DNA from: Alicycliphilus denitrificans K601
Lineage (GTDB): Bacteria; Pseudomonadota; Gammaproteobacteria; Burkholderiales; Burkholderiaceae_C
DNA length: 64,000 nt
Direction of reading: 5' to 3'
NCBI RefSeq assembly: GCF_000204645.1
Contig: NC_015422.1
Span: 2,497,001-2,561,000 of the forward strand
Shown: positions 30,506 through 39,225 of the stretch, in pieces
Numbering within the stretch: the first letter of the stretch is position 1
How the letters are laid out: the number at the start of each line of letters is the position of its first letter
Translations under genes and position numbers: made by a program
The notes under the pieces: model-generated
What the model saw: the letters and a program-made list of their open reading frames with translations, nothing else
Databases searched by the model: none
Told to the model about the DNA's origin: nothing

Positions 30506-30835
30506 TCCGTATCGATGAGGCCTGGCTGGCCACCACCCCGCTGGACATGCGCGCGGGCACGGACACGGCCCTGGCGCGGGTGATCGCCACCTTCGGCGCG
30601 GCCCACCCGCACCATGCCTACGTCTTCGCCAACCAGAGAGCCAATCGCCTGAAGGTCCTGGTACATGACGGTGTGGGGCTGTGGCTGGCCGCGCGCCGGC
30701 TGCACCAGGGCAAGTTTGTCTGGGCACCTGCGGGCAGTCCGAACGTGGCGTTGGAACACGCCCAGCTCAACGCCCTGGTGCCTGGGCCTGCCCTGGCAGC
30801 GTGTGGGCTCGCAAGGTGCCATCAGCGTGGTCTGA
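30502..30835 (+). pseudogene. tnpB: IS66 Orf2-type protein TnpB, frameshifted
   Basis: Starts with GTG in the GTGA overlap. It shows IRIDEAWLATTPLDMRAGTD and KVLVHDGVGLWLAARRL, the IS66 Orf2 pattern. At about 30781, CTGGTGCCTGGG carries one extra C; removing it restores the normal ending LGLPWQRVG..ISVV. The 334-bp length is not divisible by three. Confidence 0.82.
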
Positions 30836-30917
30836 ATCGTCGGCGCAAGGGCGTGGCCGTGGCAATCGGGAGATGCGTCAATGGCTGGACCCAGGGTGAG
30901 CGGGCACACTGCCAGCC

Positions 30918-32432
30918 ATGGTGATCGACGAGCAAGCCCTGAGCGAACTGGACGCAGAGCAACTGCGCGAAGTGACCCAGCGCCTGCTGGCCGAACTGCG
31001 TCACCAGCGCGCGCTCAACGAGAAGCTCACCTATGAGTGCGCGCTGCTCAAGCGGCTGAAGTTCGCCGCCCAATCCGAGCGGCACAGCGCCGATCAGAAG
31101 AGCCTGCTGGAAGACGAGATCGATGCCGACCTGGCGGCGGTCGCTGTCGAGATTGAGCAACTCCAGCCGCCTGCGGCTGCGCCCGAAGCCAAGCAACAGC
31201 CCAAACGCCAGCCGCTGCCGGCCCACCTGCCGCGCCGCGAAATCCGCCACGAGCCTGAGTCGACCACCTGCGCCTGTGGCTGCCGGATGCAGCGCATCGG
31301 CGAAGACGTGGCCGAGAAGCTGGACTACGTGCCCGGCGTGTTTACCGTGGAGCGCTACATCCGTGGCAAGTGGGCGTGCACCCAGTGCGAAACTATCACC
31401 CAGGCGCCGGTCGAGGCCCATGTGATCGATAAAGGCATCCCGACTGCCGGCCTGCTGGCCCAAGTGCTGGTGGCCAAGTACCAGGATCACCAGCCCTTGT
31501 ACCGGCAGGAGAACATCTTTGGTCGCGCCGGCCTGGCGATTCCAAGATCCACCCTGGCGCAGTGGGTAGGCACCTGCGGTGCGCGGCTGCAACCGCTGGT
31601 CGATGCCCTGAAGGCCGAGGTGCTCGGCCACCGGGTGTTGCACGGTGATGAGACCCCGGTGGCCATGCTCAAGCCGGGCAGCGGTAAAACGCACCGGGCC
31701 TACCTGTGGGCCTATGCCCCGGGAGCGTTTGAAGCCACGCGGGCCGTGGTCTATGACTTCTGCGAGTCCCGCGCCGGAGAACACGCCCGCGCCTTTCTGG
31801 GGGACTGGCGCGGCAGCCTGATCTGTGACGACTATGCCGGCTACAAGGCCAGCTTTAGCCAGGGCGTGACCGAAGCCGGTTGCCTGGCACACGCCCGGCG
31901 CAAGTTCTTCGACCTGCACGCAGCGGGCAAGAGCCAGATCGCCGAATTGGCCCTGATGCAGTTCGCCCGGGTCTATGAGATCGAACGGCAAGTTCAGCCC
32001 CTGGCGGCACCAGAGCGGTTGCAGGTGCGCCAGCAGCACAGTCGGCCCATTCTGGACGCGTTGCACCAGTGGATGGTGCTGCAACGCCAGCAGGTGGCGG
32101 GCAACTCGGCGACGGCCAAGGCGCTGGACTACAGCCTCAAGCGCTGGGCAGCGCTCACGCGCTTCGTCGATGACCCGCAGCTGCCGCCGGACAACAATTG
32201 GATCGAAAACCAGATCAGGCCTGTGGCCCTGGGGCGCTCGAACTGGTTGTTCGCCGGCAGCTTGCGCGCGGGCCAGCGGGCGGCCGCCGTGATGAGCCTG
32301 ATCCAGTCAGCGCGCATGAACGGGCACGACCCATATGCCTATCTCAAGGATGTGCTGACCCGGCTGCCCACGCACAAGGCCAGCCGGATTGAAGAACTGC
32401 TGCCGCATCGCTGGCAACCCATCGATATCTGA
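30918..32432 (+). CDS. tnpC: IS66 transposase TnpC
   Basis: DDE transposase of 504 residues, apparently intact. An N-terminal coiled coil and Zn-finger region (CACGCR..CTQC) are followed by catalytic Asp in LHGDETPV, Asp in ICDDYAGYK and Glu in NNWIENQIRP. A C-terminal IS66 domain ends the protein. It inserts within the IS3-family OrfB. Confidence 0.95.
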   Translation: MVIDEQALSELDAEQLREVTQRLLAELRHQRALNEKLTYECALLKRLKFAAQSERHSADQKSLLEDEIDADLAAVAVEIEQLQPPAAAPEAKQQPKRQPLPAHLPRREIRHEPESTTCACGCRMQRIGEDVAEKLDYVPGVFTVERYIRGKWACTQCETITQAPVEAHVIDKGIPTAGLLAQVLVAKYQDHQPLYRQENIFGRAGLAIPRSTLAQWVGTCGARLQPLVDALKAEVLGHRVLHGDETPVAMLKPGSGKTHRAYLWAYAPGAFEATRAVVYDFCESRAGEHARAFLGDWRGSLICDDYAGYKASFSQGVTEAGCLAHARRKFFDLHAAGKSQIAELALMQFARVYEIERQVQPLAAPERLQVRQQHSRPILDALHQWMVLQRQQVAGNSATAKALDYSLKRWAALTRFVDDPQLPPDNNWIENQIRPVALGRSNWLFAGSLRAGQRAAAVMSLIQSARMNGHDPYAYLKDVLTRLPTHKASRIEELLPHRWQPIDI

Positions 32433-32484
32433 TCATCAGCCATGGCCGCCAGCGGCGGTCAACATGGGTTTGCCGTGCGCTTAC

Positions 32485-32874
32485 GAAGGTCCTAAACCGC
32501 CTGCCGGACCACAGCGCATCGGCCATGAAGTCGCAGCTCCAGCCCTGGTTGGGTTGGCCAGCGGCCTGTAGTGGCTGTTTGATGCGCGCGGGCAGCCGCT
32601 TCTTGCCGCGCCGTGGCAGGTTCAGCCGCAGTTCGCAGTACACACGCCAGAGCACCGTCTTGCCCCAGGGCTTGCCTTGGTGACGGGCACTGTCGTACAG
32701 CAGGCCAAAGCCGTGACGCGGGTTGAGCGCCATGTGCGTCTGGATGAAGGCGATGACCCCGGAGTCGTCGCGCGCAACGGCTCGGTAGCGCAGGGTGGAG
32801 CGGGCGATGCCGCTGGCCTGGCAGGCACGTCGCTCGCTCATGCCGTGCTCGTCCACGAGGGTTTGAACGACCAT
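32485..32874 (-). pseudogene. IS3-family transposase OrfB, N-terminal part
   Basis: Contains the HTH_21 segment (MSERRACQASGIARSTLRY), RHGFGLLYDSARHQG and the first catalytic Asp in WSCDFMADAL. It is interrupted after RRFRTF by the IS66 element. It is in the -1 frame relative to OrfA, as in other IS3 elements; the natural fusion point is near 32900. Confidence 0.9.
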
Positions 32875-32891
32875 CTTGCGACGCTCCGGGG

Positions 32892-33158
32892 TCAGAGCTT
32901 TCGATCAACGACATCCTTGAGCGCGTGGTGCATCAGCGCCAGGTCGGCGTACATACGCTTGAGCTTGGCGTTCTCGTCCTGCAGTTGGCGAAGCTGCGCC
33001 AGGTGAGAGACCGTCATGCCCGAGAACTGACTCTTCCACTTGTAGTACGTCGGCTCGCTGATGCCGTGCTTTCTGCACGTCTCACCGACCTTGGCACCCA
33101 TCTCGACTTCTTTGAGGATGCCCACTATCTGGGCTTCGCTGAATCTGGATTTTTTCAC
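32892..33158 (-). CDS. IS3-family OrfA (helix-turn-helix protein)
   Basis: Protein of 88 residues: KKSRFSEAQIVGILKEVEMG, GISEPTYYKWKSQFSGM and a leucine-zipper-like tail (LRQLQDENAKLKRMYADL). It is typical of IS407-like members. It is intact, but its partner OrfB is split. Confidence 0.93.
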   Translation of the reverse strand: MKKSRFSEAQIVGILKEVEMGAKVGETCRKHGISEPTYYKWKSQFSGMTVSHLAQLRQLQDENAKLKRMYADLALMHHALKDVVDRKL

Positions 33159-33221
33159 GTAGAGACTCCTGCCGGGGGAATTCTCTACTTCCGGGTGGTT
33201 CAGGTTTTCGAGGGGACTTCA

Positions 33222-33440
33222 CTGCGGGACGGGCGGGAAGTCCTGCGCCGGCGCCAGGCCAAGCCCTGCGGCCACCCCAGCATGCCGCTGTCGCCCGCGC
33301 AGCACGAGGCCAAGTTCATGGCCTGCGCCGCGCCGGTGCTCGGCACCGCGAAGGCGCGGCGCCTGCTGCAGGCGCTTCACTCACCCCAACCCTGCTCGGC
33401 GCGCGAACTGGCGCGAGCACTTGCCCTTCCCTGCGCTTGA
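33222..33440 (+). pseudogene. MmgE/PrpD family protein, C-terminal remnant
   Basis: The 72 codons read LRDGREV, then GHPSMPLSPAQHEAKFMACA and APVLGTAKARRLL, the usual C-terminus of MmgE/PrpD proteins (2-methylcitrate dehydratase-like). It is not the missing end of lysR. About 380 residues are gone. Its stop overlaps a TTG just before the Bug gene, so the two were once an operon. Confidence 0.75.
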
Positions 33441-33457
33441 AGAAAGGAACCGCTGCC

Positions 33458-34447
33458 ATGTTTTCCGCCATGCCTTCCATTTCCCGCCGCCGGCTCCTGC
33501 TCGCCGCCGCGGCGGCGCCCCTGGCTGCCCATGCCGGCCTTGCGCAGGCGCAGGGCAAGGAGACGACCATCATCGTCGGCTACCCGCCCGGCGGCTCGCT
33601 GGACGCCATGGCCCGCGTGCTCGCGCAGCGCCTGGGCGCGCTGCGCGGCCAGCCCGTCATCGTGGACAACAAGCCGGGCTTCTCGGGCAACATCGGCGCG
33701 CAGTTCGTGGCCAAGTCCAGGCCCGACGGCAGCACGCTGCTGATGACGGCGCTGACCACCTACGCCATCAACCAGAAGCTGATGGGCCCCAGCATGGGCT
33801 ACGACCTGCTCAAGGACTTCCAGCACGTGGCCATCGTGGGCTATCTGCCCAACGTGCTCATCGTGCCGACCGTCCTGGGCGTGAACACCCTGCAGGACTT
33901 CATCAAGGCGGCCAAGGCCAGGCCGGGCGGCCTCTCCATCGCCACCACCGGCAACGGTTCGCTGGAGCACATCGCCGGCGAGATGTTCAAGCGCGCCACC
34001 GGCACCGACATGCTGGCCGTGCCCTACAAGGGCTCCACGCCCGGCGTGACGGACCTGATCGGCGGGCAGATCCAGGCTATGTTCGTCAACACCACCACGG
34101 CCATCAACAACCTCAAGACCGGCCGCATCAAGGCGCTGGCCATCGCCGGCCCCAGCCGCGTGGCGGCGCTGCCCGGCGTGCCCACGCTGGCCGAGCAGGG
34201 CGTGAAGATGAGCAACGACGTGGTGTCCATCTTCGGCATCGCCGCGCCGGCGGCCACGCCCGCGCCAATGGTCGAAAAGCTCAACGCCGACCTGAACGCC
34301 GTGCTGCGCGAGCCGGAGGTGAACGCCCGGTTCTCGGGCCTGGGCGTGGAAGTGGTCACCGAAAGCGCCGACCATGCGCGCGAGCGCATCGCCAGGGAAG
34401 TGGCCACCTGGGACAAGGTGATCCGCGAGACGGGCATCGCTCTCTGA
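33458..34447 (+). CDS. Tripartite tricarboxylate transporter substrate-binding protein (Bug family), Tat-type signal
   Basis: Periplasmic receptor of 329 residues. A twin-arginine-like signal (SRRRLLLAAAAAP) precedes TTIIVGYPPGGSLDAMAR, VDNKPGFSGNIGAQ and PTLAEQG. The ATG at 33458 follows AAAGGAA; a TTG at 33437 is possible. It has probably lost its native promoter because the upstream gene is truncated by the deletion. Confidence 0.92.
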   Translation: MFSAMPSISRRRLLLAAAAAPLAAHAGLAQAQGKETTIIVGYPPGGSLDAMARVLAQRLGALRGQPVIVDNKPGFSGNIGAQFVAKSRPDGSTLLMTALTTYAINQKLMGPSMGYDLLKDFQHVAIVGYLPNVLIVPTVLGVNTLQDFIKAAKARPGGLSIATTGNGSLEHIAGEMFKRATGTDMLAVPYKGSTPGVTDLIGGQIQAMFVNTTTAINNLKTGRIKALAIAGPSRVAALPGVPTLAEQGVKMSNDVVSIFGIAAPAATPAPMVEKLNADLNAVLREPEVNARFSGLGVEVVTESADHARERIAREVATWDKVIRETGIAL

Positions 34448-34450
34448 TCC

Positions 34451-34501
34451 TGATTCGATAGCTGCAGGCACTTGCCGGCAAAGCGTCGGAGGCCATTTTC
34501 A
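34451..34501. repeat. Palindromic repeat, copy 7
   Basis: GATAGCTGCAGGCACTTGCC, then AAGCGTCGGAGGCCATTTTC. Lies between the Bug and methyltransferase genes. Confidence 0.7.
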
Positions 34502-34564
34502 TGCGGGATCGTCCGGCGGCCTGGCGCATGCCAGAATCGGGCCGCATTCAACTTCCCGCCTCCC

Positions 34565-35506
34565 ATGCAAGCCCTGCTCGACGCCATTGCCGCCATGCCC
34601 CCGCCGGGCGATGCGCGGCGCATCTTCCACGGCCGGGGCGGGCTCCACCCGGGCTGCGAGCAGTGGACGCTCGACGCCTACCCGCCCGTCTTCGTGCTCA
34701 CCAGCTTCGCGCCGGTGGACGAAGGGCAGCTGGCTGCGGTCGGCGATGCGCTGCGGGCGCGCTGGGCGCAGCTGGCGCCGGGCGAGCTGCTTCACTGGGT
34801 GTTCCAGCATCGGGGCGAGGCGCTGCGCCTGCAGGGGCGCAGCGATACGCGGCTGATGGCGGGCGGCGTGCCCGACCCGCACGTCGTCACCGAGGGCGGG
34901 CTGCGCTTTCGCGTGCACGTGCTGAGTGGGCAGAACCACGGGCTGTTCCTCGATATGGCCGAGGGGCGCCGCTGGGTGCGCGAATGGGCCACTGACTTCA
35001 AGGCGCGCGAAGGGCGGGGCGCGCGCGTGCTCAACCTGTTCGCCTACACCTGCGCCTTTTCGGTCGCCGCGCTGGCGGGCGGCGCGGCCCAGGTGGTGAA
35101 CGTGGACATGGGGCGCGGTGCGATCGCCACGGGGCAGCAGAACCACCGGCTCAACGGCCTGGACGGCGCGAGCTTCCTGGCGCACGACATCTTCGCGTCG
35201 TGGGGCAGGATCGCGCGCGGCGGGCCTTACGACCTGGTGATCGCCGACCCGCCCAGCTACCAGAAGGGCAGCTTCGTCGCCGCCAAGGACTATGCGCGCG
35301 TGGTGCGCCGCCTGCCCGGCCTGCTGGCGCCCGGCGGCCATGCGCTGCTGTGCCTGAACGCGCCCGAGCTGGGCGAGGGTTTCGTGCGCGGCCTGGTGGA
35401 CGACCTGGCGCCGCCGCTGGCTTTCGCGGGGCGCGTGCCGAACCCGGCCGCGTTCGCCGACGTGGACGGGGGGCGCGCGCTGAAGGTGCTGGTGTTCAGG
35501 GCCTGA
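34565..35506 (+). CDS. Class I SAM-dependent methyltransferase (RlmI/RlmK-like fold)
   Basis: Protein of 313 residues. The SAM-binding motif is VLNLFAYTCAFSVAAL, with VNVDMGRGAI after it and the catalytic-type motif IADPPSYQKGSF. These resemble 23S rRNA methyltransferases of the RlmI and RlmL C-terminal type, but there is no PUA domain. The start MQALLDAI is used. The target RNA is not known. Confidence 0.85.
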   Translation: MQALLDAIAAMPPPGDARRIFHGRGGLHPGCEQWTLDAYPPVFVLTSFAPVDEGQLAAVGDALRARWAQLAPGELLHWVFQHRGEALRLQGRSDTRLMAGGVPDPHVVTEGGLRFRVHVLSGQNHGLFLDMAEGRRWVREWATDFKAREGRGARVLNLFAYTCAFSVAALAGGAAQVVNVDMGRGAIATGQQNHRLNGLDGASFLAHDIFASWGRIARGGPYDLVIADPPSYQKGSFVAAKDYARVVRRLPGLLAPGGHALLCLNAPELGEGFVRGLVDDLAPPLAFAGRVPNPAAFADVDGGRALKVLVFRA

Positions 35507-35511
35507 ACACG

Positions 35512-36141
35512 CTCTCGGGCGGATGCGGCGGGATCGTCCGGGTCGCCCGCTCGTGGCCCGGTGCAGGCCGGCGCCCACGGCCATGCCGCCCATGCCCGCG
35601 CCGCCGCCTTCTTCCCCGCCGCCCTGGCCGGAGCCGGGGCGCAGCGGGCCTTGCGGGGGAATCTCGGTGCCGGTGCGATGGGCTCCAGGTCCGGCGCCTC
35701 GCGGATGAATTGGCGCAGCGACACGACGAGCGCTGCCGTCTCCATGCTGCGGCCCGCCGCCAGGCCGCGCGCGGCGGTGGCGGCCAGCGCCACCTGCTCG
35801 GGCGTGCCCAGAAGGATCACGTCGGACAGAGCGGCCTTCACCGCGTCGCGCGTGCGGCGCTGGCGCCCGGAGCTGGCGGCGGCCTCTTCGGGCCCGGCCT
35901 GCCGCAGCTCGCGCAGGTGCGTGGGGCGCACGTGCAGCGACCCGGTGAACGAGCCGCCCAGCGTCTTGTAGGCCGCGATCAGCGTCTTCAGGCGCTCGTT
36001 GATCTGCCGGTTCTCGCGCTCGCGGCGCTTTTGCATGGTCTGCATGAACAGCTGCCGGATGCCCACCATCAGCAGCGTGGCCAGCAGCAGCCCGAGCAGG
36101 GTGGCGGCGCGCCATGGGCCGGCCGGGCCACAATCGGGCAT
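35512..36141 (-). CDS. Unknown membrane-anchored protein (C-terminus uncertain)
   Basis: From ATG 36141: a membrane helix (ATLLGLLLATLLMVGI), then RRERENRQINERLKTLIAAY, KTLGGSFTGSLHVRPTHL, RTRDAVKAALSDVILLG and VVSLRQFIREAPDLEPI. I recall this as a conserved unnamed family. After about residue 160 the frame turns low-complexity and runs on without a stop into the convergent methyltransferase gene (to 35290), while an alternative frame gives a Gly-rich tail. A frameshift near the end is possible, so the end given is approximate. It is divergent from the dehydrogenase gene with 24 bp between starts. Confidence 0.55.
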
Positions 36142-36165
36142 TCCCTGTCCTCGAGAGAGCAACAC

Positions 36166-37050
36166 ATGAACACTCCCCGCATCGGCCTGGTCGGCGTGGG
36201 CCTGATGGGCCACGGCATCGCACTGAACATCGCGCGCAAGGGCCATGCCCTGACGGTGCTGGAGCACCCCGGCAACCAGCCGCTGGACGAGCTGCGCGCC
36301 CTGGGCGTGGCCAGCGCCGCAACGGTGCAGGACCTTGCGCGGCAGGTGCAGGTGCTGATCCTGTGCGTGACCGGCTCGCCGCAGGTCGAGGCAGTGCTGC
36401 TGGGAGAGCAGGGCGCGCTGGCCACGCTGCAGCCGGGCACGGTGGTGATCGACTGCTCCACGGCCATTCCCGCGTCCACCGAATCGGTGGCCAGGGCCGT
36501 GACGGCGGCTGGGGGGCGCTTCCTGGATGCGCCCATGACGCGCACGCCCCGGGAGGCCGCCGAGGGCCGCCTGAACCTGCTCGTGGGCGGCGACGCTCAG
36601 CTGCTGCAGGAATGCCTGCCCCTGCTGCAGTGCTTTGCCGAGAACATCACCCACACTGGCGCCGTGGGCAGCGGCCACCGCATGAAGCTGCTGCACAACT
36701 ACGTGTCGCTGGGCAGCGTGGCGCTGATCGCCGAGGCCGCCGCCTGCGCGCTGGCCGCGCAGGTCTCGCCGCAGGTGTTCGTGGACGTGCTCGCCAAGGG
36801 CGGCGGCGGCGGCGTGGCGCTGGAGCGCCTGCGGCCCTACCTGCTGCAGCAGGACCCGTCCGGGCTGCGCTTCTTCATGTCCAACGCGCTCAAGGACATG
36901 GGCTACTACACCACCATGGCGCAGGACGGCGCCGCCGCGCATGGCATCGCCCAGGCCGTGCACGACACCTTCGCCAGCGCCGTGGCCGAGGGCGGGCCGC
37001 AGCGGCTGGTGCCCGAGCTGGTTGCGATTCTGGGTAAAAACACGCTCTAG
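36166..37050 (+). CDS. NAD(P)-dependent beta-hydroxyacid dehydrogenase
   Basis: Protein of 294 residues of the 3-hydroxyisobutyrate dehydrogenase family. N-terminal Rossmann motif IGLVGVGLMGHGIA, substrate motif LDAPMTRTPREAAEG, and catalytic lysine region GHRMKLLHNYV. Substrate could be tartronate semialdehyde, 3-hydroxyisobutyrate or a similar hydroxyacid. A ribosome site (GAGAG) is weak. Confidence 0.9.
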   Translation: MNTPRIGLVGVGLMGHGIALNIARKGHALTVLEHPGNQPLDELRALGVASAATVQDLARQVQVLILCVTGSPQVEAVLLGEQGALATLQPGTVVIDCSTAIPASTESVARAVTAAGGRFLDAPMTRTPREAAEGRLNLLVGGDAQLLQECLPLLQCFAENITHTGAVGSGHRMKLLHNYVSLGSVALIAEAAACALAAQVSPQVFVDVLAKGGGGGVALERLRPYLLQQDPSGLRFFMSNALKDMGYYTTMAQDGAAAHGIAQAVHDTFASAVAEGGPQRLVPELVAILGKNTL

Positions 37051-37070
37051 CGCTTATCCAGAAAGCGCTG
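37049..37070. repeat. Partial palindromic repeat, copy 8
   Basis: AGCGCTTATCCAGAAAGCGCT forms a perfect 7-bp inverted repeat right after the dehydrogenase stop. It resembles the core of the repeat family. Confidence 0.4.
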
Positions 37071-37339
37071 GTGCTGGATCAGGCCCGAGCGCAGCACCTC
37101 GGGCTGGTGTAGGGCAGGCCCAGGGTCGCGTCGGCGCGCAGCGCATCCGGCGGGAGCAGGGCGGCCGTCGACAGCGAGGCCATCGGCGGCGCGGTCGTGG
37201 CCTTGGCGGGGGCGGGCTCCCAGCGCGCCCGCGCGGGCCGTCACGAGCAGGCGTGCCGTGCCCGTCCAGGCGGGCGGATGGCGCGGCGTGCTGCGCCCGG
37301 CCGGGGCCGTCTGCGCAACTGGCTGGCGGCGGCGCAGGC
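37067..37339. other. Gap with no recognisable gene
   Basis: Between the dehydrogenase and the broken PQ-loop gene. Frames on the minus strand are open but of low complexity and I recognise nothing. It may be degenerate coding sequence. Confidence 0.4.
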
Positions 37340-37650
37340 GCCAGCGGTGCGCGGCCACGATGGCGGTGACGCTGCAGCAGCCCAGCAGGCTGATCGTCGT
37401 GATCGCGACGAAGAACGCGTCGTGCAGCACCAGCGTGCCGTAGGCCAGGCCGCTGAAGTGCGAAACCGCCCAGGAGCCCCAGGTCAGCAGCGAGATCGCT
37501 CGCGCGCCGTCGGTGCAGCGCCAGGCGGCCGGCCACGATCTGCGGCACGTAGGTGACGATGCGCGTGGAATTTATCGCCAAGTAGCTCCAGGCGATGGCC
37601 GCCAGCAGCGGCTCATTGGCAAGGCTGACCGGATCGACCATCGTCATGGC
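37340..37650 (-). pseudogene. PQ-loop (SemiSWEET-like) membrane protein, frameshifted
   Basis: One frame gives MVDPVSLANEPLLAAIAWSY and RIVTYVPQIVA; the second gives RCTDGARAISLLTWGSWAVS, then LVLHDAFFVAITTISLLGC. PQ and the downstream pattern fit a small PQ-loop transporter. The frames meet at GTGGCCGGCCGCCTGG (minus strand, about 37530-37545); removing one GGCC gives a continuous IVAAWRCTDGA. A 4-bp duplication is the simplest cause. Confidence 0.65.
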
Positions 37651-37740
37651 CGCGCTCCCGGTACGGGCGCCGCCGGGCGGAGGGGGCGCACGGTGCTGCT
37701 CCTGCACCGCCACCATAGGCCGCCGGCGTTGCTCGCGTCT

Positions 37741-38243
<503 letters not shown>

Positions 38244-38247
<4 letters not shown>

Positions 38248-38495
38248 GGTTTGCGGCGCAGCAGGTCGTAGAGCACCAGCAGCACGATCGCGCCGACGAC
38301 GGAGGCGATCCAGCCGGCGGTCTCGCCCTGCTGGTACCAGTGCATGGCGACGCCCACGTAGGTGGCGACGAAGGAGCCGGCGATGCCCAGCAGTATGGTC
38401 GTGAGCCAGCCGAGCTTGTCGTCGCCAGGCTTGATGGCGCGGGCCAGCAGGCCGACGACCAGTCCGATCAGCACGATGCCGAGAAAACTCATCAT
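38244..38495 (-). CDS. GlsB/YeaQ/YmgE family membrane protein
   Basis: Protein of about 83 residues with three hydrophobic helices and the conserved GLLARAIKPGDDKLG loop and LLGIAGSFVATYVG. Members are stress-related and poorly understood. ATG at 38495 or 38492 fits the family start. Coupled to the EVE gene downstream. Confidence 0.88.
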
Positions 38496-38623
38496 GGTGG
38501 TAGAGGCTTTCGCAGGAGGAATGGGCAAACCCTGGCAGGGGCGGCGGAAGGCCCCACTCTAGGCCCGGCCGCGGCGCCTGCATGTCGGACAAGCGGACGT
38601 CTGGATGGAGTCCTCCAATGCAA

Positions 38624-38647
38624 ACCGGCCGCGAAAGGGCGGCCGGT
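38624..38647. terminator. Hairpin downstream of the NlpC/P60 gene
   Basis: ACCGGCC-GC (38624-38632) pairs with GC-GGCCGGT (38639-38647) around a GAAAGG loop. No good U-tract, so a rho-independent role is uncertain. Confidence 0.45.
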
Positions 38648-38670
38648 GGCTGGGGGATGCTTGCCGCCCG

Positions 38671-39225
38671 TCAGCGCGGCACCGAGGCCGTGATGGCGGC
38701 AGCCGTGTCGACATCGTCCTGCGTGACCCGGCGGGCGCCATTGAAGCGGCGCTGCCAGTAGGACGCCCCCATGTCCTCCACGCGCACCTTGGCGCCCGAG
38801 CGCGGGGCATGGATGAACTTGCCGTCGCCCACGTAGATGCCGACGTGGCTGAAGGCCCGGCGCATGGTGTTGAAGAACACCAGGTCGCCCGGCTGCAGGT
38901 CCTTCTTATCGATGACCTCGGTGGCCGCGGCCTGCTCGTTGGCGCGGCGCGGCAGCACCATGCCCTTAGCCTGCTCGAAGATGGTGCGCACGAAGCCGCT
39001 GCAGTCGAACCCCGTTTCCGCGCTGCTGCCGCCACGGCGGTAGGGCACGCCGATGAAGCCCATGGCGGTGGAGATCAGGTCGGATGTGCGGTCGGCGACG
39101 CTGTGGCGCATTTCCTGCAGCTGCACGATCAGGCCGCGTTCGGCCAGCATGCGTTCCATTTCGTCTGCGGGAGCTGCGTAAGCATTCGCACAAAACAGTA
39201 ACAAAAAGAAGAACCGGCGGAACAT
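38671..39225 (-). CDS. Exported NlpC/P60 peptidoglycan hydrolase
   Basis: Protein of 184 residues with signal peptide (FFFLLLFCANAYAAP). Catalytic Cys in GFDCSGFVRTIF, His in FSHVGIYVGDG and third residue His in FIHAPRSG. These are gamma-D-glutamyl-diamino-acid endopeptidases cutting stem peptides. Start at 39225 (MFRRF) places the signal peptide properly. Confidence 0.93.
   Translation of the reverse strand: MFRRFFFLLLFCANAYAAPADEMERMLAERGLIVQLQEMRHSVADRTSDLISTAMGFIGVPYRRGGSSAETGFDCSGFVRTIFEQAKGMVLPRRANEQAAATEVIDKKDLQPGDLVFFNTMRRAFSHVGIYVGDGKFIHAPRSGAKVRVEDMGASYWQRRFNGARRVTQDDVDTAAAITASVPR

Larger units (their letters stand above)
29999..32484 (+). mobile_element. IS66-family insertion sequence, 2486 bp
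   Basis: Left end GTATGCGGCTGGCGAACCCA and right end (inverted) GTAAGCGCACGGCAAACCCA form imperfect terminal repeats starting GTA as in IS66. It is flanked by an exact 8-bp target duplication GAAGGTCC (29991-29998 and 32485-32492). It carries tnpA, tnpB and tnpC. Confidence 0.95.
29541..33221 (-). mobile_element. IS3-family insertion sequence interrupted by an IS66-family element
   Basis: Ends TGAAGTCCCCTCGAA..CTGA.CCA..C.GAAGTAGAG are found at 29541 and, inverted, at 33221, giving about 39-bp imperfect terminal repeats. Without the inner element and one 8-bp duplication the length is 1187 bp, as expected for IS3 (IS407-like). No target duplication flanks it (preceding CCT, following CTG), in agreement with an adjacent deletion. 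Confidence 0.88.

Noticed and set aside
30070-30835. Programmed frameshifting as the explanation for split tnpA and tnpB
   Set aside because: No slippery heptamer is seen at either site, and IS66 accessory genes are normally single frames; mutation or error is simpler.
29541-33221. Target-site duplication of the IS3-family element
   Set aside because: Flanks CCT and CTG do not match at any reasonable shift of the ends; consistent with deletion, so none is claimed.
33222-33440. Reading this segment as the missing 3' end of lysR
   Set aside because: The residues (GHPSMPLSPAQHEAKF) fit MmgE/PrpD C-termini and not a LysR effector domain.
37067-37339. Minus-strand open frames downstream of the broken PQ-loop gene
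   Set aside because: Low-complexity Arg/Pro/Ala sequence with no recognisable motif and no ribosome site.
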